From contig NZ_CP093341.1 in assembly GCF_022637455.1 (NCBI RefSeq), positions 1,984,001-2,048,000 on the forward strand: a stretch of DNA of 64,000 nt, in the 5' to 3' direction. The first letter of the stretch is position 1. The number at the start of each line of letters is the position of its first letter. Shown piece after piece: positions 36,482-50,695 of this stretch. Origin of the DNA: Lysobacter sp. S4-A87. GTDB taxonomy: Bacteria; Pseudomonadota; Gammaproteobacteria; Xanthomonadales; Xanthomonadaceae. The translations under genes were made by a program, and so were the position numbers. The notes beneath the pieces are model-generated. The model had not been told where the DNA came from and searched no databases. It was given only the letters and a program-made list of their open reading frames with translations.

Positions 36482-37720
36482 ATGGAATTCCGTCCAGTAC
36501 TCAACGCGCTGATGCGCAACAAGACCGGCCTGCTGCTGATCGTGCTGCAGGTCGCCATCACCCTGGCGATCGTGTGCAACAGCGTCTTCATCATCCTGCA
36601 GCGCATCGAGAAGGTGAACCGTCCCAGCGGCATGCAGGAAGCCGGGCTGTTCACCGTCAACAGCCTCGGCTTCGCACCGGACTTCGACCTGCAGGGCAGC
36701 CTGCGCGAGGACCTCGATGCACTTCGCTCGATCCCGGGCGTGATCGACGCGACCACGATCAACTCGGTGCCGCTGTCGCAGGGCGGCTGGAGCGAGGGCA
36801 TCTCCGACCAGCCCGACAGCGTGCCGCAGGAAAAGCGCATCCGTGAGGGTTCGGCTGTCTACATGGTCGACGAACACGGCCTCAACACACTCGGGGTAAA
36901 GCTCGTCGCCGGTCGCGACTTCAACGCCGGCGACATCAGTGCCCGCACCAAGGACGACAAGGGCACGCTGCACTCGGTGATCATCACCCAGGCGCTGGCC
37001 GACAAGATCTTCCCGGGCGGCTCGGCCGTCGGCAAGACGATCTACAGCAGCCTGCCCGGCAAGAACGGGCCGGTGACGGTGGTCGGCGTGGTCGAGCGCC
37101 TGCAGGCGCCGTGGGTGGGCTGGGACAAGGTCGAGCAGACCACCCTGGTGCCGCAGTACAGCCTCGGCGAGTTCGACGCCAACAGCGCCCGCTACCTGAT
37201 CCGTGCCGAGCCCGACCGTCGCGACGAGGTCATGAAGGAAGCCGAACGCAAGCTCGGCGAGATCAACACCGGCCGCATCGTCCGCGGCCTGCGCTCGATC
37301 GAGGAAGTGCGCGGCGACAGCTACCGCCAGGACCGCGCGATGACGATGGTGCTGACCACGGTGATCTTCGCCCTGCTCGCCGTGACCGGCCTGGGCATCG
37401 TCGGCATGGTCAGCTTCTGGGTCACCCGGCGCATCAAGCAGATCGGCACGCGCCGCGCTTTGGGCGCCCGCCGCTTCGACATCCGCCGCTATTTCATGAT
37501 CGAGAACCTGATCGTGGTCGGCATCGGTGTTGCGGTCGGCCTGGTGCTGACCTACGGCTTCAACATGTGGCTGATGAAGCACTACGAGCTGCCGCGCCTG
37601 GCCTGGTACTACGCGCCGATGGGCGCGCTGACCGTGCTGCTGCTGGGCCAGCTGGCCGTGTTCGGCCCGGCCACGCGCGCCACCCGGGTCTCGCCGGCCG
37701 TGGCCACGCGCACCGTCTAG
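36482..37720 (+). CDS. ABC transporter permease (FtsX/MacB type), second
   Basis: A 412-residue permease with the same topology as its neighbour: a first helix at about 16-38 (LLLIVLQVAITLAIVCNSVF), a periplasmic domain with about 240 residues, and three C-terminal helices. The coupling loop is IKQIGTRRALGARRFDIRRY. It diverges strongly in the periplasmic domain from the first permease, so the pair is probably an asymmetric dimer. The 12-nt spacing and shared strand indicate one operon. Confidence 0.93.
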   Translation: MEFRPVLNALMRNKTGLLLIVLQVAITLAIVCNSVFIILQRIEKVNRPSGMQEAGLFTVNSLGFAPDFDLQGSLREDLDALRSIPGVIDATTINSVPLSQGGWSEGISDQPDSVPQEKRIREGSAVYMVDEHGLNTLGVKLVAGRDFNAGDISARTKDDKGTLHSVIITQALADKIFPGGSAVGKTIYSSLPGKNGPVTVVGVVERLQAPWVGWDKVEQTTLVPQYSLGEFDANSARYLIRAEPDRRDEVMKEAERKLGEINTGRIVRGLRSIEEVRGDSYRQDRAMTMVLTTVIFALLAVTGLGIVGMVSFWVTRRIKQIGTRRALGARRFDIRRYFMIENLIVVGIGVAVGLVLTYGFNMWLMKHYELPRLAWYYAPMGALTVLLLGQLAVFGPATRATRVSPAVATRTV

Positions 37721-37797
37721 GCCATGTTGCCGCTGTGCCGGACGGCGACCACCGTCCGGCACATTGCGGCCACGCGGCCCGCTGCTAGGCTAGGCCG

Positions 37798-39135
<1,338 letters not shown>

Positions 39136-39139
39136 CGTC

Positions 39140-40459
39140 ATGCGCCCGGCGTCGCACCGCTTTTCGTTGACCGGCAAGCTTGCCTTGCTGCTGTTCGCCT
39201 TCGCGCTGGTCGCGGTGGGCGCGACCTGGCTGTTCGACTACCTGCTCGACAACCTGGCGCTCGCCGTTTGCCTGTCGGCGCTGCTGTGCTCGGTGCTGGC
39301 GCCGTGGCTGTCGGCCCGCTACCTGGCACGGCAGCTGAGCCTGTTCCGCGCACTCTCCGGTTCGGTCGCCAGTTTCCGCGATGGCGACTTCAGCTTCAGC
39401 CTGGCACGCAACTCGAGCGACGAGCTCGACGACCTGGTCGCGGCGCACAACGAGCTGGGGAATGTCCTGCGCCAGGAACGGCAATCGCTGTTCCAGCGCG
39501 AGCTGCTGCTCGACACGGTGGTGCAGAACACGCCCACGGCGCTGGTGCTGACCGAACCGGGCGGTGCGATTGTCTACGGCAACCTGGCCGCGCGGCAGCT
39601 GTTCAATGACGGCCGCAAGATCGAGGGCGTGCGTTTCGCCCAGCTGGTCGAACGCACGCCGGCGCCGCTGCGCGAAGCCCTGGGGGAAGGTCGCGATCGC
39701 CTCTTCACCTTCGAGTACGCCGGCCAGGAAGAGACCTACCACCTTGCCCGCCGCGAGTTCCATCTCAATGGCCGCGTGCACACGCTGTTCCTGTTCAAGC
39801 GCCTGACGGCCGAGCTCAATCGCCAGGAAGTGGCGACCTGGAAGAAGGTCATTCGCGTGATCAGCCACGAGCTCAACAACTCGCTGGCGCCGATCACGTC
39901 ACTGGCGCATTCCGGCGCCGAGCTGCTGCGACGCGAGGATCACAGCAAGCTGGGTCGCATCTTCGACACCATCGAAGAGCGCGCGCGCCACCTGCACGGT
40001 TTCCTGCGCGCGTATTCCAGCGTGGCCAAGCTGCCGGTGCCGGAGCTGGAGACGATCCAGTGGACGCCGTTCCTGATGCGCCTGCAGCAGCACTATGCGT
40101 TCGAGCTGGACGGCAAGCCGCCGGAAGCCACGGTGCGGTTCGACGCGGCGCAGATCGAGCAGGCGTTGATCAACGTGCTCAAGAACGCGCACGAATCCGG
40201 CTCGGCGCCCGAACAGGTGACGCTGGCCGTGCGCCAGATCGGCCGCATGGTGCGCATGGAAGTGGGCGACCGCGGCCCGGGCATGTCGGAAACGGTGCTG
40301 GCGAATGCGCTGGTGCCGTTCTACTCGACCAAGCGCACCGGCAGTGGCCTGGGGCTGGCGCTCGCGCGCGAGATCGCCGAAGCGCATGGCGGACGGATCG
40401 CGCTGGCCAATCGCGATGGCGGCGGGCTGACGGTGAGCCTGACGCTTCCGGTGGAGTGA
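39140..40459 (+). CDS. Sensor histidine kinase paired with the NtrC-type regulator
   Basis: A 439-residue NtrY-like membrane kinase. Two helices at about 10-30 and 38-60 are separated by a very short loop, so there is no sizeable periplasmic sensor. A HAMP-like segment (about 65-110) and a PAS-like domain (about 120-220) precede the phosphoacceptor motif VISHELNNSLAPI (about 240). The catalytic domain has NVLKNAHE, DRGPGMS, PFYSTK and GSGLGLALAREI. The signal is therefore probably sensed in the membrane or cytoplasm, perhaps envelope damage or the transporter itself. Confidence 0.93.
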   Translation: MRPASHRFSLTGKLALLLFAFALVAVGATWLFDYLLDNLALAVCLSALLCSVLAPWLSARYLARQLSLFRALSGSVASFRDGDFSFSLARNSSDELDDLVAAHNELGNVLRQERQSLFQRELLLDTVVQNTPTALVLTEPGGAIVYGNLAARQLFNDGRKIEGVRFAQLVERTPAPLREALGEGRDRLFTFEYAGQEETYHLARREFHLNGRVHTLFLFKRLTAELNRQEVATWKKVIRVISHELNNSLAPITSLAHSGAELLRREDHSKLGRIFDTIEERARHLHGFLRAYSSVAKLPVPELETIQWTPFLMRLQQHYAFELDGKPPEATVRFDAAQIEQALINVLKNAHESGSAPEQVTLAVRQIGRMVRMEVGDRGPGMSETVLANALVPFYSTKRTGSGLGLALAREIAEAHGGRIALANRDGGGLTVSLTLPVE

Positions 40460-40468
40460 ACGGACGCC

Positions 40469-40515
40469 CTCATCCGCCCTCCGGGCACCTTCTCCCGCAC
40501 GCGGGAGAAGGGACG
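40469..40515. repeat. Extragenic hairpin repeat, second family, copy 1
   Basis: CCCTCATCC... followed by CTTCTCCCGC AC GCGGGAGAAG, just after the kinase stop. A similar element lies between atpC and atpD (43124-43166). Confidence 0.7.
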
Positions 40516-40527
40516 CTTCTTGTGAAC

Positions 40528-40620
40528 GTAGCCCGGGTAAGGCCAACGGCCGCACCCGGGGAGGCGCACGGCGCCCGGACGCGACCGTACCCCGGGTGCG
40601 CTTCGCTTACCCGGGCTACC
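40528..40620. repeat. Pair of REP-like palindromes in opposite orientation
   Basis: Copy 40528-40562 (GTAGCCCGGGTAAGG...CCGCACCCGGG) and copy 40588-40620 (CCCCGGGTGCGCTTCGCTTA then CCCGGGCTACC), facing each other between the convergent kinase and glmU genes. Confidence 0.8.
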
Positions 40621-40627
40621 TGCTCGA

Positions 40628-41998
40628 TTAATGCTTGGGCTGCTTCTTCGGCCGCTGCCAGCCTTCTACCGTCATCTGCCGCGCACGCGCCACGGTCAGC
40701 TGACCGTCCGGCGCGTTCTTCGTGATGACCGACCCGGCGGCAATCGTCGCGTCCTTGCCGATCGTCACCGGCGCCACCAGCGAGGAGTTCGAGCCGATGA
40801 AGGCGCCGTCCTCGATGATCGTCGTCGACTTGTTCACGCCGTCGTAGTTGCAGGTGATCGTGCCGGCACCGACGTTGACGCCGCTGCCGATTACGGCATC
40901 GCCGATGTAGCTGAGGTGGTTGGCCTTGCTGGTCACACCGATGCGCGCGTTCTTGGTCTCGACGAAGTTGCCGATGTGCACACCGTCGGCAAGCACGGTG
41001 CCCGGACGCAGGCGCGAGTACGGCCCGATCTGCGCCGCGCCCTCCACGACCACGCCGTCGAGGTCGCAATGCGCGCGCACTTCGGTGCCCGGCCCCAGGC
41101 GCACGTCCTTGAGGCGGCAGAACGGGCCGATGCGCACGCCGTCGCCCAGCTCGACGCGGCCTTCGAGCACCACGTCGACATCGATCTCGACGTCACGTCC
41201 AACCACCACCTCGCCACGCTGGTCGAACCGGGCCGGGTCGATCAGGCGCGCGCCCTGCACGCACAGTGCACGCGCTGCGCGACGCTGGAACGCGCGCTCG
41301 AGCTGGGCCAGCTGCCACGGGTCGTTGGCGCCCTCGACTTCGAGCGGGTCCTGCACATGCACCATCTCGGCGGCATTGAACTCGGCCGCCGCCGACGCGA
41401 ACACGTCGGTGAGGTAGTACTCGCCCTGGGCGTTGTCGTTGCGCAGGTGCTGCAGCCAACCACGCAGCGCCTCGCCGTCGGCGACGAGGATGCCGGTGTT
41501 GACGGTGCGGATCGCGCGCAGCTCGTCGTCGGCGTCCTTGTGCTCGACGATGCGACCGACGCGTCCCTGCGGGTCGCGCACGATGCGGCCGTAGCCGGTG
41601 GGATCATCGAGGTCGGCCACCAGCACCGCGATCCGGCCCGGTGCGGCCAGCAGGTGCTGCAGGGTGTCGTGGGCGATCAGCGGCACATCGCCGTACAGCA
41701 CGAGCACGCGCGCGTCCTGCGGCACGGCGGGCATCGCCTGCTGCAGCGCATGGCCGGTGCCGAGGCGTTGTTCCTGTTCGGTCCAGTGCAGATCGGTCTG
41801 GTCGGCGAAGGCGGCACGTACCTGCTCGCCGCCGTGGCCGTACACGACATGGATGCCGTCGGCGCCCAGGCGCCGGGCGGTGTCGATGACATGGGCGAGC
41901 ATCGGCCGTCCGGCGATCTTCTGCAGCACCTTGGCCGTGGCGGACTTCATCCGCTTGCCCTCGCCCGCGGCGAGGATGACTACGTGCAACTGGCTCAT
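40628..41998 (-). CDS. glmU: Bifunctional UDP-GlcNAc pyrophosphorylase / GlcN-1-P acetyltransferase
   Basis: A 456-residue cytoplasmic enzyme, the same length as E. coli GlmU, completing UDP-GlcNAc synthesis. The N-terminal uridyltransferase has [18 protein letters not shown] (about 9-26), [17 protein letters not shown] and GEYYLTDV. The C-terminal left-handed beta-helix acetyltransferase has [33 protein letters not shown] and [11 protein letters not shown]. The ATG at 41998 is chosen over an upstream extension because [14 protein letters not shown] is the normal N-terminus. It lies between the ATP synthase operon and glmS, an order seen in related genomes. Confidence 0.98.
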   Translation of the reverse strand: MSQLHVVILAAGEGKRMKSATAKVLQKIAGRPMLAHVIDTARRLGADGIHVVYGHGGEQVRAAFADQTDLHWTEQEQRLGTGHALQQAMPAVPQDARVLVLYGDVPLIAHDTLQHLLAAPGRIAVLVADLDDPTGYGRIVRDPQGRVGRIVEHKDADDELRAIRTVNTGILVADGEALRGWLQHLRNDNAQGEYYLTDVFASAAAEFNAAEMVHVQDPLEVEGANDPWQLAQLERAFQRRAARALCVQGARLIDPARFDQRGEVVVGRDVEIDVDVVLEGRVELGDGVRIGPFCRLKDVRLGPGTEVRAHCDLDGVVVEGAAQIGPYSRLRPGTVLADGVHIGNFVETKNARIGVTSKANHLSYIGDAVIGSGVNVGAGTITCNYDGVNKSTTIIEDGAFIGSNSSLVAPVTIGKDATIAAGSVITKNAPDGQLTVARARQMTVEGWQRPKKQPKH

Positions 41999-42144
41999 GC
42001 GGGATCCTGTTCGATGCTGCGCCGGCGCTGGCGCCCGGCCCAATCTTAGCAATCCCCCGTTGGTCCGGACGCGCAGGGGAAGTCGCAGGTTGCCGGACGC
42101 AGGAACATCTGCGCCCGGGGCGCCATCGTGTCTAGAATTGCGCC

Positions 42145-42549
42145 ATGCGAAAACTCCTCCAGGACTCCACGCTCGTCCGCCAGGGCGGCAGCTACTTCGT
42201 CATCGGCGTGGGGCAGTTGCTGGTCGACTGGGCGATGTTCGTGGCGTTCAGTGCGCTGGGCATGGCCGTGGAGCCGGCAAACGTCTGCGGCCGCATCGCC
42301 GGGGCACTGCTCGGGTTCTGGCTCAATGGCCGCTTCACCTTCGCCGGCGCCGCAACGGCGGTCGGTCGCCGCCAGTTCGCGCGCTTCCTGATGATGTGGC
42401 TGGTGACCACTGCGCTGAGCACGTGGGGCGTGGCCCATGTCGAACACGCCGTCGGCCTGAAGTGGGCGTGGCTGGCGAAGCCGGTCATCGACCTGGGCTT
42501 GTCGGCAGTGCAGTTCGTGCTGTCGCGGCATTGGGTCTACAAGCGCTGA
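42145..42549 (+). CDS. GtrA-like membrane protein
   Basis: A 134-residue protein with four predicted helices and the GtrA pattern: [18 protein letters not shown], the conserved NFxxxxxxTF region as [11 protein letters not shown], and a C-terminal [11 protein letters not shown]. The family is thought to flip lipid-linked sugars; the partner glycosyltransferase is not nearby. A TAGAAT -10-like hexamer at 42131 ends 8 nt before the ATG, so the mRNA may be leaderless. It is divergent from glmU and convergent with atpC. Confidence 0.87.
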   Translation: MRKLLQDSTLVRQGGSYFVIGVGQLLVDWAMFVAFSALGMAVEPANVCGRIAGALLGFWLNGRFTFAGAATAVGRRQFARFLMMWLVTTALSTWGVAHVEHAVGLKWAWLAKPVIDLGLSAVQFVLSRHWVYKR

Positions 42550-42585
42550 CCGCGCAGCCGACGTTCGAGCCGCATGCCTTCTCCA

Positions 42586-42616
42586 ACGAAAAACGCCGGC
42601 ACATGGCCGGCGTTCT
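42586..42616 (-). terminator. Rho-independent terminator of the ATP synthase operon
   Basis: Stem AACGCCGGC / GCCGGCGTT (42592-42614) followed on the minus strand by a run of five T. It is 43 nt beyond the atpC stop. Confidence 0.8.
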
Positions 42617-42658
42617 CGGGTCGTGCATCGATCCGCTGCGCGGACCTGCGTTCGACAC

Positions 42659-43084
42659 TCAGTGCTTCATGTTCTTGCGCAGGCGCTCGAGCGCGCTGAG
42701 CTGGGCGATGCTCATGGCCAGCTGGCTCTGGGCTTCTTCCATGCTCATCTTCGGATCCTTCTTCGACAGGATCCGCTCGGCTTCTTCCTTGGCGGCGCGG
42801 ACAGCGGCTTCGTCGATGTCCTGGGCGCGCACGGCGGTGTCGGCCAGCACGGTCACCACGGTCGGCTGCACCTCGAGGATGCCGCCGGAGATGGCGAAGT
42901 CCAGGTGCTCGCCGCCCGGCAGGGTCACCACGACCTTGCCCGGCTTGAGGCGGGTGATCAGCGGCGCATGCTTGGGTGCGATGCCCAGCTCGCCCATCTC
43001 ACCGGTGGCAACCACCAGCTCGGCTTCGCCGTGGAAGATTTCCTGCTCGGCACTGACGATGTCGCAACGAATGGTGGATGCCAT
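42659..43084 (-). CDS. atpC: ATP synthase epsilon subunit
   Basis: A 141-residue F1 central-stalk subunit that couples and can inhibit ATP hydrolysis. The N-terminal beta-sandwich (about 1-88) contains [27 protein letters not shown] and GGILEVQP; a C-terminal helical hairpin follows. It is the last gene of the operon, 88 nt after atpD with a hairpin repeat in the gap, and is followed by a terminator. Confidence 0.97.
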   Translation of the reverse strand: MASTIRCDIVSAEQEIFHGEAELVVATGEMGELGIAPKHAPLITRLKPGKVVVTLPGGEHLDFAISGGILEVQPTVVTVLADTAVRAQDIDEAAVRAAKEEAERILSKKDPKMSMEEAQSQLAMSIAQLSALERLRKNMKH

Positions 43085-43123
43085 GGGAATCTCTTAATGC
43101 GTCTGGGTGAGGATGAGGGCGCT

Positions 43124-43166
43124 GCATGCCCTCACCCTGACCCTCTCCCGCAAGCGGGAGAGGGAA
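43124..43166. repeat. Extragenic hairpin repeat, second family, copy 2
   Basis: CCCTCACCCTGACCCTCTCC then CGCAAGCGGGAGAGGG. CTCTCCCGC / GCGGGAGAG forms a strong hairpin in the atpD-atpC gap and could reduce epsilon expression or protect the upstream mRNA. Confidence 0.72.
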
Positions 43167-43172
43167 TAAAGA

Positions 43173-44591
<1,419 letters not shown>

Positions 44592-44656
44592 TTAAAGCTG
44601 GTGTGCGGTCGCGACGATCGCGCCCACGGGATTGGGTGTTGCCTGCGCCGGCGCGG

Positions 44657-45520
44657 TCAGACCGCGGCGGCGCCGCTGACGATTTCCGAGATTTCCTGGG
44701 TGATCGCAGCCTGGCGGGCCTTGTTGTAGACCAGGTTGAGCGTGCCGATCAGCTTGGTGGCGTTGTCGGAGGCGGCCTTCATCGCGACCATGCGCGCGGC
44801 ATGCTCGGAAGCGACGTTCTCCAGCACCGCCTGGTACACCAGCGACTCGACGTAGCGGGTCAGCACGTGCTCGAGCACGCTGGCCGCGTCGGGCTCGTAG
44901 ATGTAGTCCCAGTCGTGGTGCGCGACCTTCGTGTCCGACTCGGGCAGCGGCAGCAGCTGGTCGAACGCCGCGCGCTGGGTCATCGTGTTGACGAAGTCGT
45001 TGTAGCAGATGAAGACGCGGTCGACGGCGCCGCTGCTGTAGCCGTCCAGCATGACCTTGATCACGCCGACCAGCTGCTCGAGCTTGGGCTGGTCGCCCAG
45101 GTGGGTGACCGAGCCGACCATGTTGACGTTGATGCGACGGAAAAACACCGAGGCCTTCTGGCCGATGGTGACCACGTCGATCTCGACGCCCTGCTCCTGC
45201 CACTTGCGGAACTCGCCCAGCAGCTTGCGGAACAGGTTGTTGTTGAGGCCGCCGGCCAGGCCACGGTCCGAGGACACGATGATGTAGCCGACGCGCTTCA
45301 CTTCCTGGCGCTCGACCAGGTAGGGATGCTGGTAGTCGGAGTTGGCCTGGGCCAGGTGACCGATCACCTGCTTCATCACGCGCGCATACGGACGCGAGAC
45401 CTTCATCCGGTCCTGCGCCTTGCGGATCTTGGATGCCGAGACCATTTCGAGCGCGCGCGTCACCTTGCGGGTGTTCTGCACGCTCTTGATCTTGGTTTTG
45501 ATTTCGCGGCCGCCTGCCAT
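44657..45520 (-). CDS. atpG: ATP synthase gamma subunit
   Basis: A 287-residue central-stalk rotor subunit. The N-terminal helix ([20 protein letters not shown]) and the C-terminal helix ([20 protein letters not shown]) form the coiled coil that rotates inside alpha3beta3; the Rossmann-like middle has [16 protein letters not shown]. The start ATG is at 45520. The 84-nt gap to atpA contains a GC-rich hairpin (ACGGGCTGGGCCCGT, about 45575-45590). Confidence 0.98.
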   Translation of the reverse strand: MAGGREIKTKIKSVQNTRKVTRALEMVSASKIRKAQDRMKVSRPYARVMKQVIGHLAQANSDYQHPYLVERQEVKRVGYIIVSSDRGLAGGLNNNLFRKLLGEFRKWQEQGVEIDVVTIGQKASVFFRRINVNMVGSVTHLGDQPKLEQLVGVIKVMLDGYSSGAVDRVFICYNDFVNTMTQRAAFDQLLPLPESDTKVAHHDWDYIYEPDAASVLEHVLTRYVESLVYQAVLENVASEHAARMVAMKAASDNATKLIGTLNLVYNKARQAAITQEISEIVSGAAAV

Positions 45521-45604
45521 GTATCGCTCGCTTTCGGTTCGTCATCGGGCGGGCCGGAGCCCGCCGTTGGCGCAGGGACGGGCTGGGCCCGTCCTTGCAA
45601 CGCT

Positions 45605-47170
<1,566 letters not shown>

Positions 47171-47220
47171 GGGTGTGAGTCCCTTGATCCGGCGCTAACC
47201 GGAATTTGCAGATGAATTCG

Positions 47221-47748
47221 TTATTGCGCGAGCGTGGACTGCAGGCGCGCGAGCTTGCCCTTGAGCGAGCCGTCGATGACCACTTCGCCGGCGTCGATCA
47301 CGGCGCCGCCGATCAGCGATGCATCGACCGCGGTCTCGATCTCGACGTCGCGGCCGAAGCGCTTGACCAGCGCGGCCTTGATGGCGTCGAGCTCGGCGGC
47401 CGGCAGTTCGCTGGCAGCAGTGACCTTGGCCTTGACCACGCGCTCGGCATCGGCACGCAGTTCCTCGAACAGGCCGGTGATCTCCGCCAGCAGGGCGAGG
47501 CGGCGGTTGTCGGCGAGCAGGCCGAGGAAGCGGGTGAAGGCTTCTTCGGCACCGTCCATCGCCAACAGGCCGACGGCGTCGACCGGGTTGAGCAGCGGGT
47601 GGCCGAGCAGCGCCTGCGCCTGCGGATCGGCTGCCACGCGGGCGGCAAACGCGAGCGCCTGCGACCATGCGGCGGTGCGACCGCTTTCGCGCGACAGCGC
47701 GAAGGCGGCACGGGCGTACGGACGGGCGAGGGTCAGTGCCTGGGTCAT
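47221..47748 (-). CDS. atpH: ATP synthase delta subunit
   Basis: A 175-residue peripheral-stalk subunit joining F1 to subunit b. The N-terminal helical bundle begins LTLARPYARAAFALS, typical of OSCP/delta, and the C-terminal KFG-type region is IDAGEVVIDGSLKGKLARLQ. It starts 8 nt after atpF, so translation is probably coupled. Confidence 0.97.
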   Translation of the reverse strand: MTQALTLARPYARAAFALSRESGRTAAWSQALAFAARVAADPQAQALLGHPLLNPVDAVGLLAMDGAEEAFTRFLGLLADNRRLALLAEITGLFEELRADAERVVKAKVTAASELPAAELDAIKAALVKRFGRDVEIETAVDASLIGGAVIDAGEVVIDGSLKGKLARLQSTLAQ

Positions 47749-47756
47749 CGCTCAGC

Positions 47757-48227
47757 TCAGATTTCTGCGGCCAGCTCGTCGAGCAGCGCCTTGTGGGCGT
47801 TGGCATCGATTTCGCGCTTGAGCAGCTTCTCGGCACCGGTCACGGCCAGCGTGGAGACCTGCTTGCGCAGCTCCTCACGGGCGCGATTGGCGCTGGCTGC
47901 GATCTCGGCGTCGGCCACTGCCTTCTGGCGGGTGGCTTCTGCGATCGCGTCGTTCTTGGCCTGGTCGATGATCTGATTGGCGCGCTGGTGCGCCTGCTCG
48001 ATGATCTCATTGGCCTTGGTACGGGCGGTGCGCAGCTCGGCGTCGACGCTCTGCTGTGCCTGCGCGAGGTTCTTCTGGCTCTGCTCTGCAGCGGCCAGAC
48101 CCTCGGCAATCTTGTGTTGACGTTCTTCGATCGCCTTGTTGAGGGGCGGCCAAATGAACTTCATCGTGAACCAGATGAGGATCGCGAACGTGATCATCTG
48201 GCCGAAGAAGGTCATGTTGAGATTCAT
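47757..48227 (-). CDS. atpF: ATP synthase b subunit
   Basis: A 156-residue peripheral-stalk subunit. One N-terminal membrane helix (about 5-26; [20 protein letters not shown]) precedes a long Ala/Glu/Gln-rich coiled coil. Length equals E. coli subunit b (156). It lies 108 nt after atpE. Confidence 0.97.
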   Translation of the reverse strand: MNLNMTFFGQMITFAILIWFTMKFIWPPLNKAIEERQHKIAEGLAAAEQSQKNLAQAQQSVDAELRTARTKANEIIEQAHQRANQIIDQAKNDAIAEATRQKAVADAEIAASANRAREELRKQVSTLAVTGAEKLLKREIDANAHKALLDELAAEI

Positions 48228-48335
48228 GACAGCTCCGATAGGACGCTGCGGGCGGTGATGCCCGGGAGAGCCGTCCGCATTGCGGACGGCTCCGGTGGAT
48301 CAAGATGGATCAAACTGCTTGGCAAGCTGCCGCGA

Positions 48336-48623
<288 letters not shown>

Positions 48624-48695
48624 CTACTGAAACGTTTTGGTTGGACTAACGGATAGATAAAGCGCGGAAGGGTGAAGCGAAAACGAAAAGCGGAC

Positions 48696-49535
<840 letters not shown>

Positions 49536-49934
49536 CTATCGTCTAAAAAGGTTGGCCAGGACGAATGCAAGCGTTCCCGCAAGCACTCCCACCAGCATTG
49601 GCAACGGCGGCAGCTTGAACCCGGCGAGGCCGAGCGTTAAAACTGCAAACACCACCACCCACTTCAACATCACCCCGGCCAGTAGCCGCCCTACCGCCGT
49701 CCCGGCCGGCTGGATACCACCTCCGAGGGCCATCAGGGCCGCTACGACACTGCCCGCGACGATCGCGCCACCGCCGACCGCCGCCGCCAGCGCCGAGGGC
49801 GCCCCGAGGGGGAGGAAGGCCAGCGCGACCAGCGCTGCCGCGCCGGCCTGCCAGGCAGTCGCGCGCGACGCCAGCCGGCGACCTGCGGACAATGGATCGT
49901 GCACGCGGGACTCGTCGGTCTGGGGCAGGCGCAA
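49536..49934 (-). CDS. atpI: ATP synthase assembly/ion protein I
   Basis: A 132-residue protein with four hydrophobic segments (for example LVALAFLPLGAPSALAAAVG and PMLVGVLAGTLAFVLANLF). AtpI proteins assist c-ring assembly or magnesium supply and are poorly conserved. Identification rests largely on position as first gene of the atp operon. It ends immediately before atpB. Confidence 0.82.
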   Translation of the reverse strand: MRLPQTDESRVHDPLSAGRRLASRATAWQAGAAALVALAFLPLGAPSALAAAVGGGAIVAGSVVAALMALGGGIQPAGTAVGRLLAGVMLKWVVVFAVLTLGLAGFKLPPLPMLVGVLAGTLAFVLANLFRR

Positions 49935-50138
49935 AGCGCCCGGTAGAGCCGCAAAAGTATAGAGGTCGCCGGCGTTTCCGGCAACCGCCGCCAGTCCCGT
50001 TTGCGAGGGTGCAGGGCCCGGACAGGGCGCTGCGGAGGGCGTCTGGCGGCTTCACGGCGGCCAGCGTGCCGCCGACCGCCCGCACGCTCAATTACCTGGA
50101 AGGTAAGGCCGCCGGGGCCTGCAGGAGATGATAGCGCT

Positions 50139-50144
50139 ACCCTA
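50139..50144 (-). promoter_or_regulatory. Possible -10 element for the ATP synthase operon
   Basis: TAGGGT on the minus strand, about 205 nt before the atpI ATG. TAGGGT-like hexamers also precede other genes here (55745, 56606). No good -35 is visible; the 49935-50223 gap otherwise shows only the Fur-box-like site below. Confidence 0.3.
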
Positions 50145-50196
50145 TCGAAGCGACTGCAACTTTGAATTTGACTCCGCGCCGCCAGCATGCAGAATC

Positions 50197-50209
50197 GATA
50201 ATCATTCTC
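50197..50209. promoter_or_regulatory. Fur-box-like operator
   Basis: GATAATCATTCTC matches 12 of 13 bases of the right half of the classical Fur consensus (GATAATCATTATC). It lies 14 nt before the ATG of the small membrane protein at 50224, where a bound repressor would block transcription. Confidence 0.62.
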
Positions 50210-50223
50210 ATTTGGAGCGCGTC

Positions 50224-50439
50224 ATGACCAAGACCCTCAGCTTCGCCGCGGTCCACTTCACCGTCGCGTTCATGGTTGGCTATCTGATGACCGGAAGCGT
50301 CTGGGTCGGCGGCGCGCTCGCCCTGGTCGAGCCGGCCTGCAACACCGTCGCTTTCCATTTCCACGAGAAGATCTGGAAACGCATCGAACAGCGCCGGAGC
50401 GGTGATCGGCAAGACGGCCCCACGGCGATGACGGCCTGA
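50224..50439 (+). CDS. Small DUF2061 membrane protein, probably iron-regulated
   Basis: A 71-residue protein with the DUF2061 pattern: FAAVHFTVAFMVGYLMTGS forms the first helix, GGALALVEPACNTVAFHFHE the second, then KIWKRIEQR and a hydrophilic tail. The function of DUF2061 proteins is unknown. The ATG at 50224 follows GGAGCG. The Fur-box-like site at 50197 suggests expression under iron limitation. Confidence 0.82.
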   Translation: MTKTLSFAAVHFTVAFMVGYLMTGSVWVGGALALVEPACNTVAFHFHEKIWKRIEQRRSGDRQDGPTAMTA

Positions 50440-50525
50440 GCCGCAGTCAGGCAACCAGGCGGCTCAAACGGCACATTGGCGACGGAACCTTTCCTGATTC
50501 CACCGGTCCCACCTAGAGATCGCCC

Positions 50526-50605
50526 GCCCAGTCTCTACTCCTCGTCAAAGCAAGCTACGGCGGGCCCTCCGAAGCCCCGGTCTCCCTACCGGGGCTTCGC
50601 CTTTT
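50526..50605 (+). ncRNA. Candidate small RNA
   Basis: A possible promoter (TTCCTG at 50491, 17-nt spacer, TAGAGA at 50514) would start an approximately 80-nt transcript ending in the terminator at 50571-50605. There is no open frame inside. The region carries CCTCC/CTCCTC runs that could pair with ribosome-binding sites. Homology to a known RNA family was not assessed. Confidence 0.35.
50571..50605 (+). terminator. Rho-independent terminator
   Basis: Stem GAAGCCCCGG / CCGGGGCTTC (50571-50598) followed by GCCTTTTC. It lies 132 nt after the DUF2061 stop and may end that transcript or the candidate small RNA. Confidence 0.75.
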
Positions 50606-50618
50606 CCAAGGCGCACGC

Positions 50619-50692
50619 GTAGCCCGGGCAAGCGAGGCGCACCCGGGAATCGTTGCGTCGAACCCCGGGTGCGCTTCGCTTACCCGGGCTAC
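50619..50692. repeat. Pair of REP-like palindromes in opposite orientation
   Basis: 50619-50648 (GTAGCCCGGGCAAGCGAGGC orientation) and 50662-50692 (CCCCGGGTGCGCTTCGCTTA orientation), between the terminator and the end of lpdA. Confidence 0.8.
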
Positions 50693-50695
50693 GGC

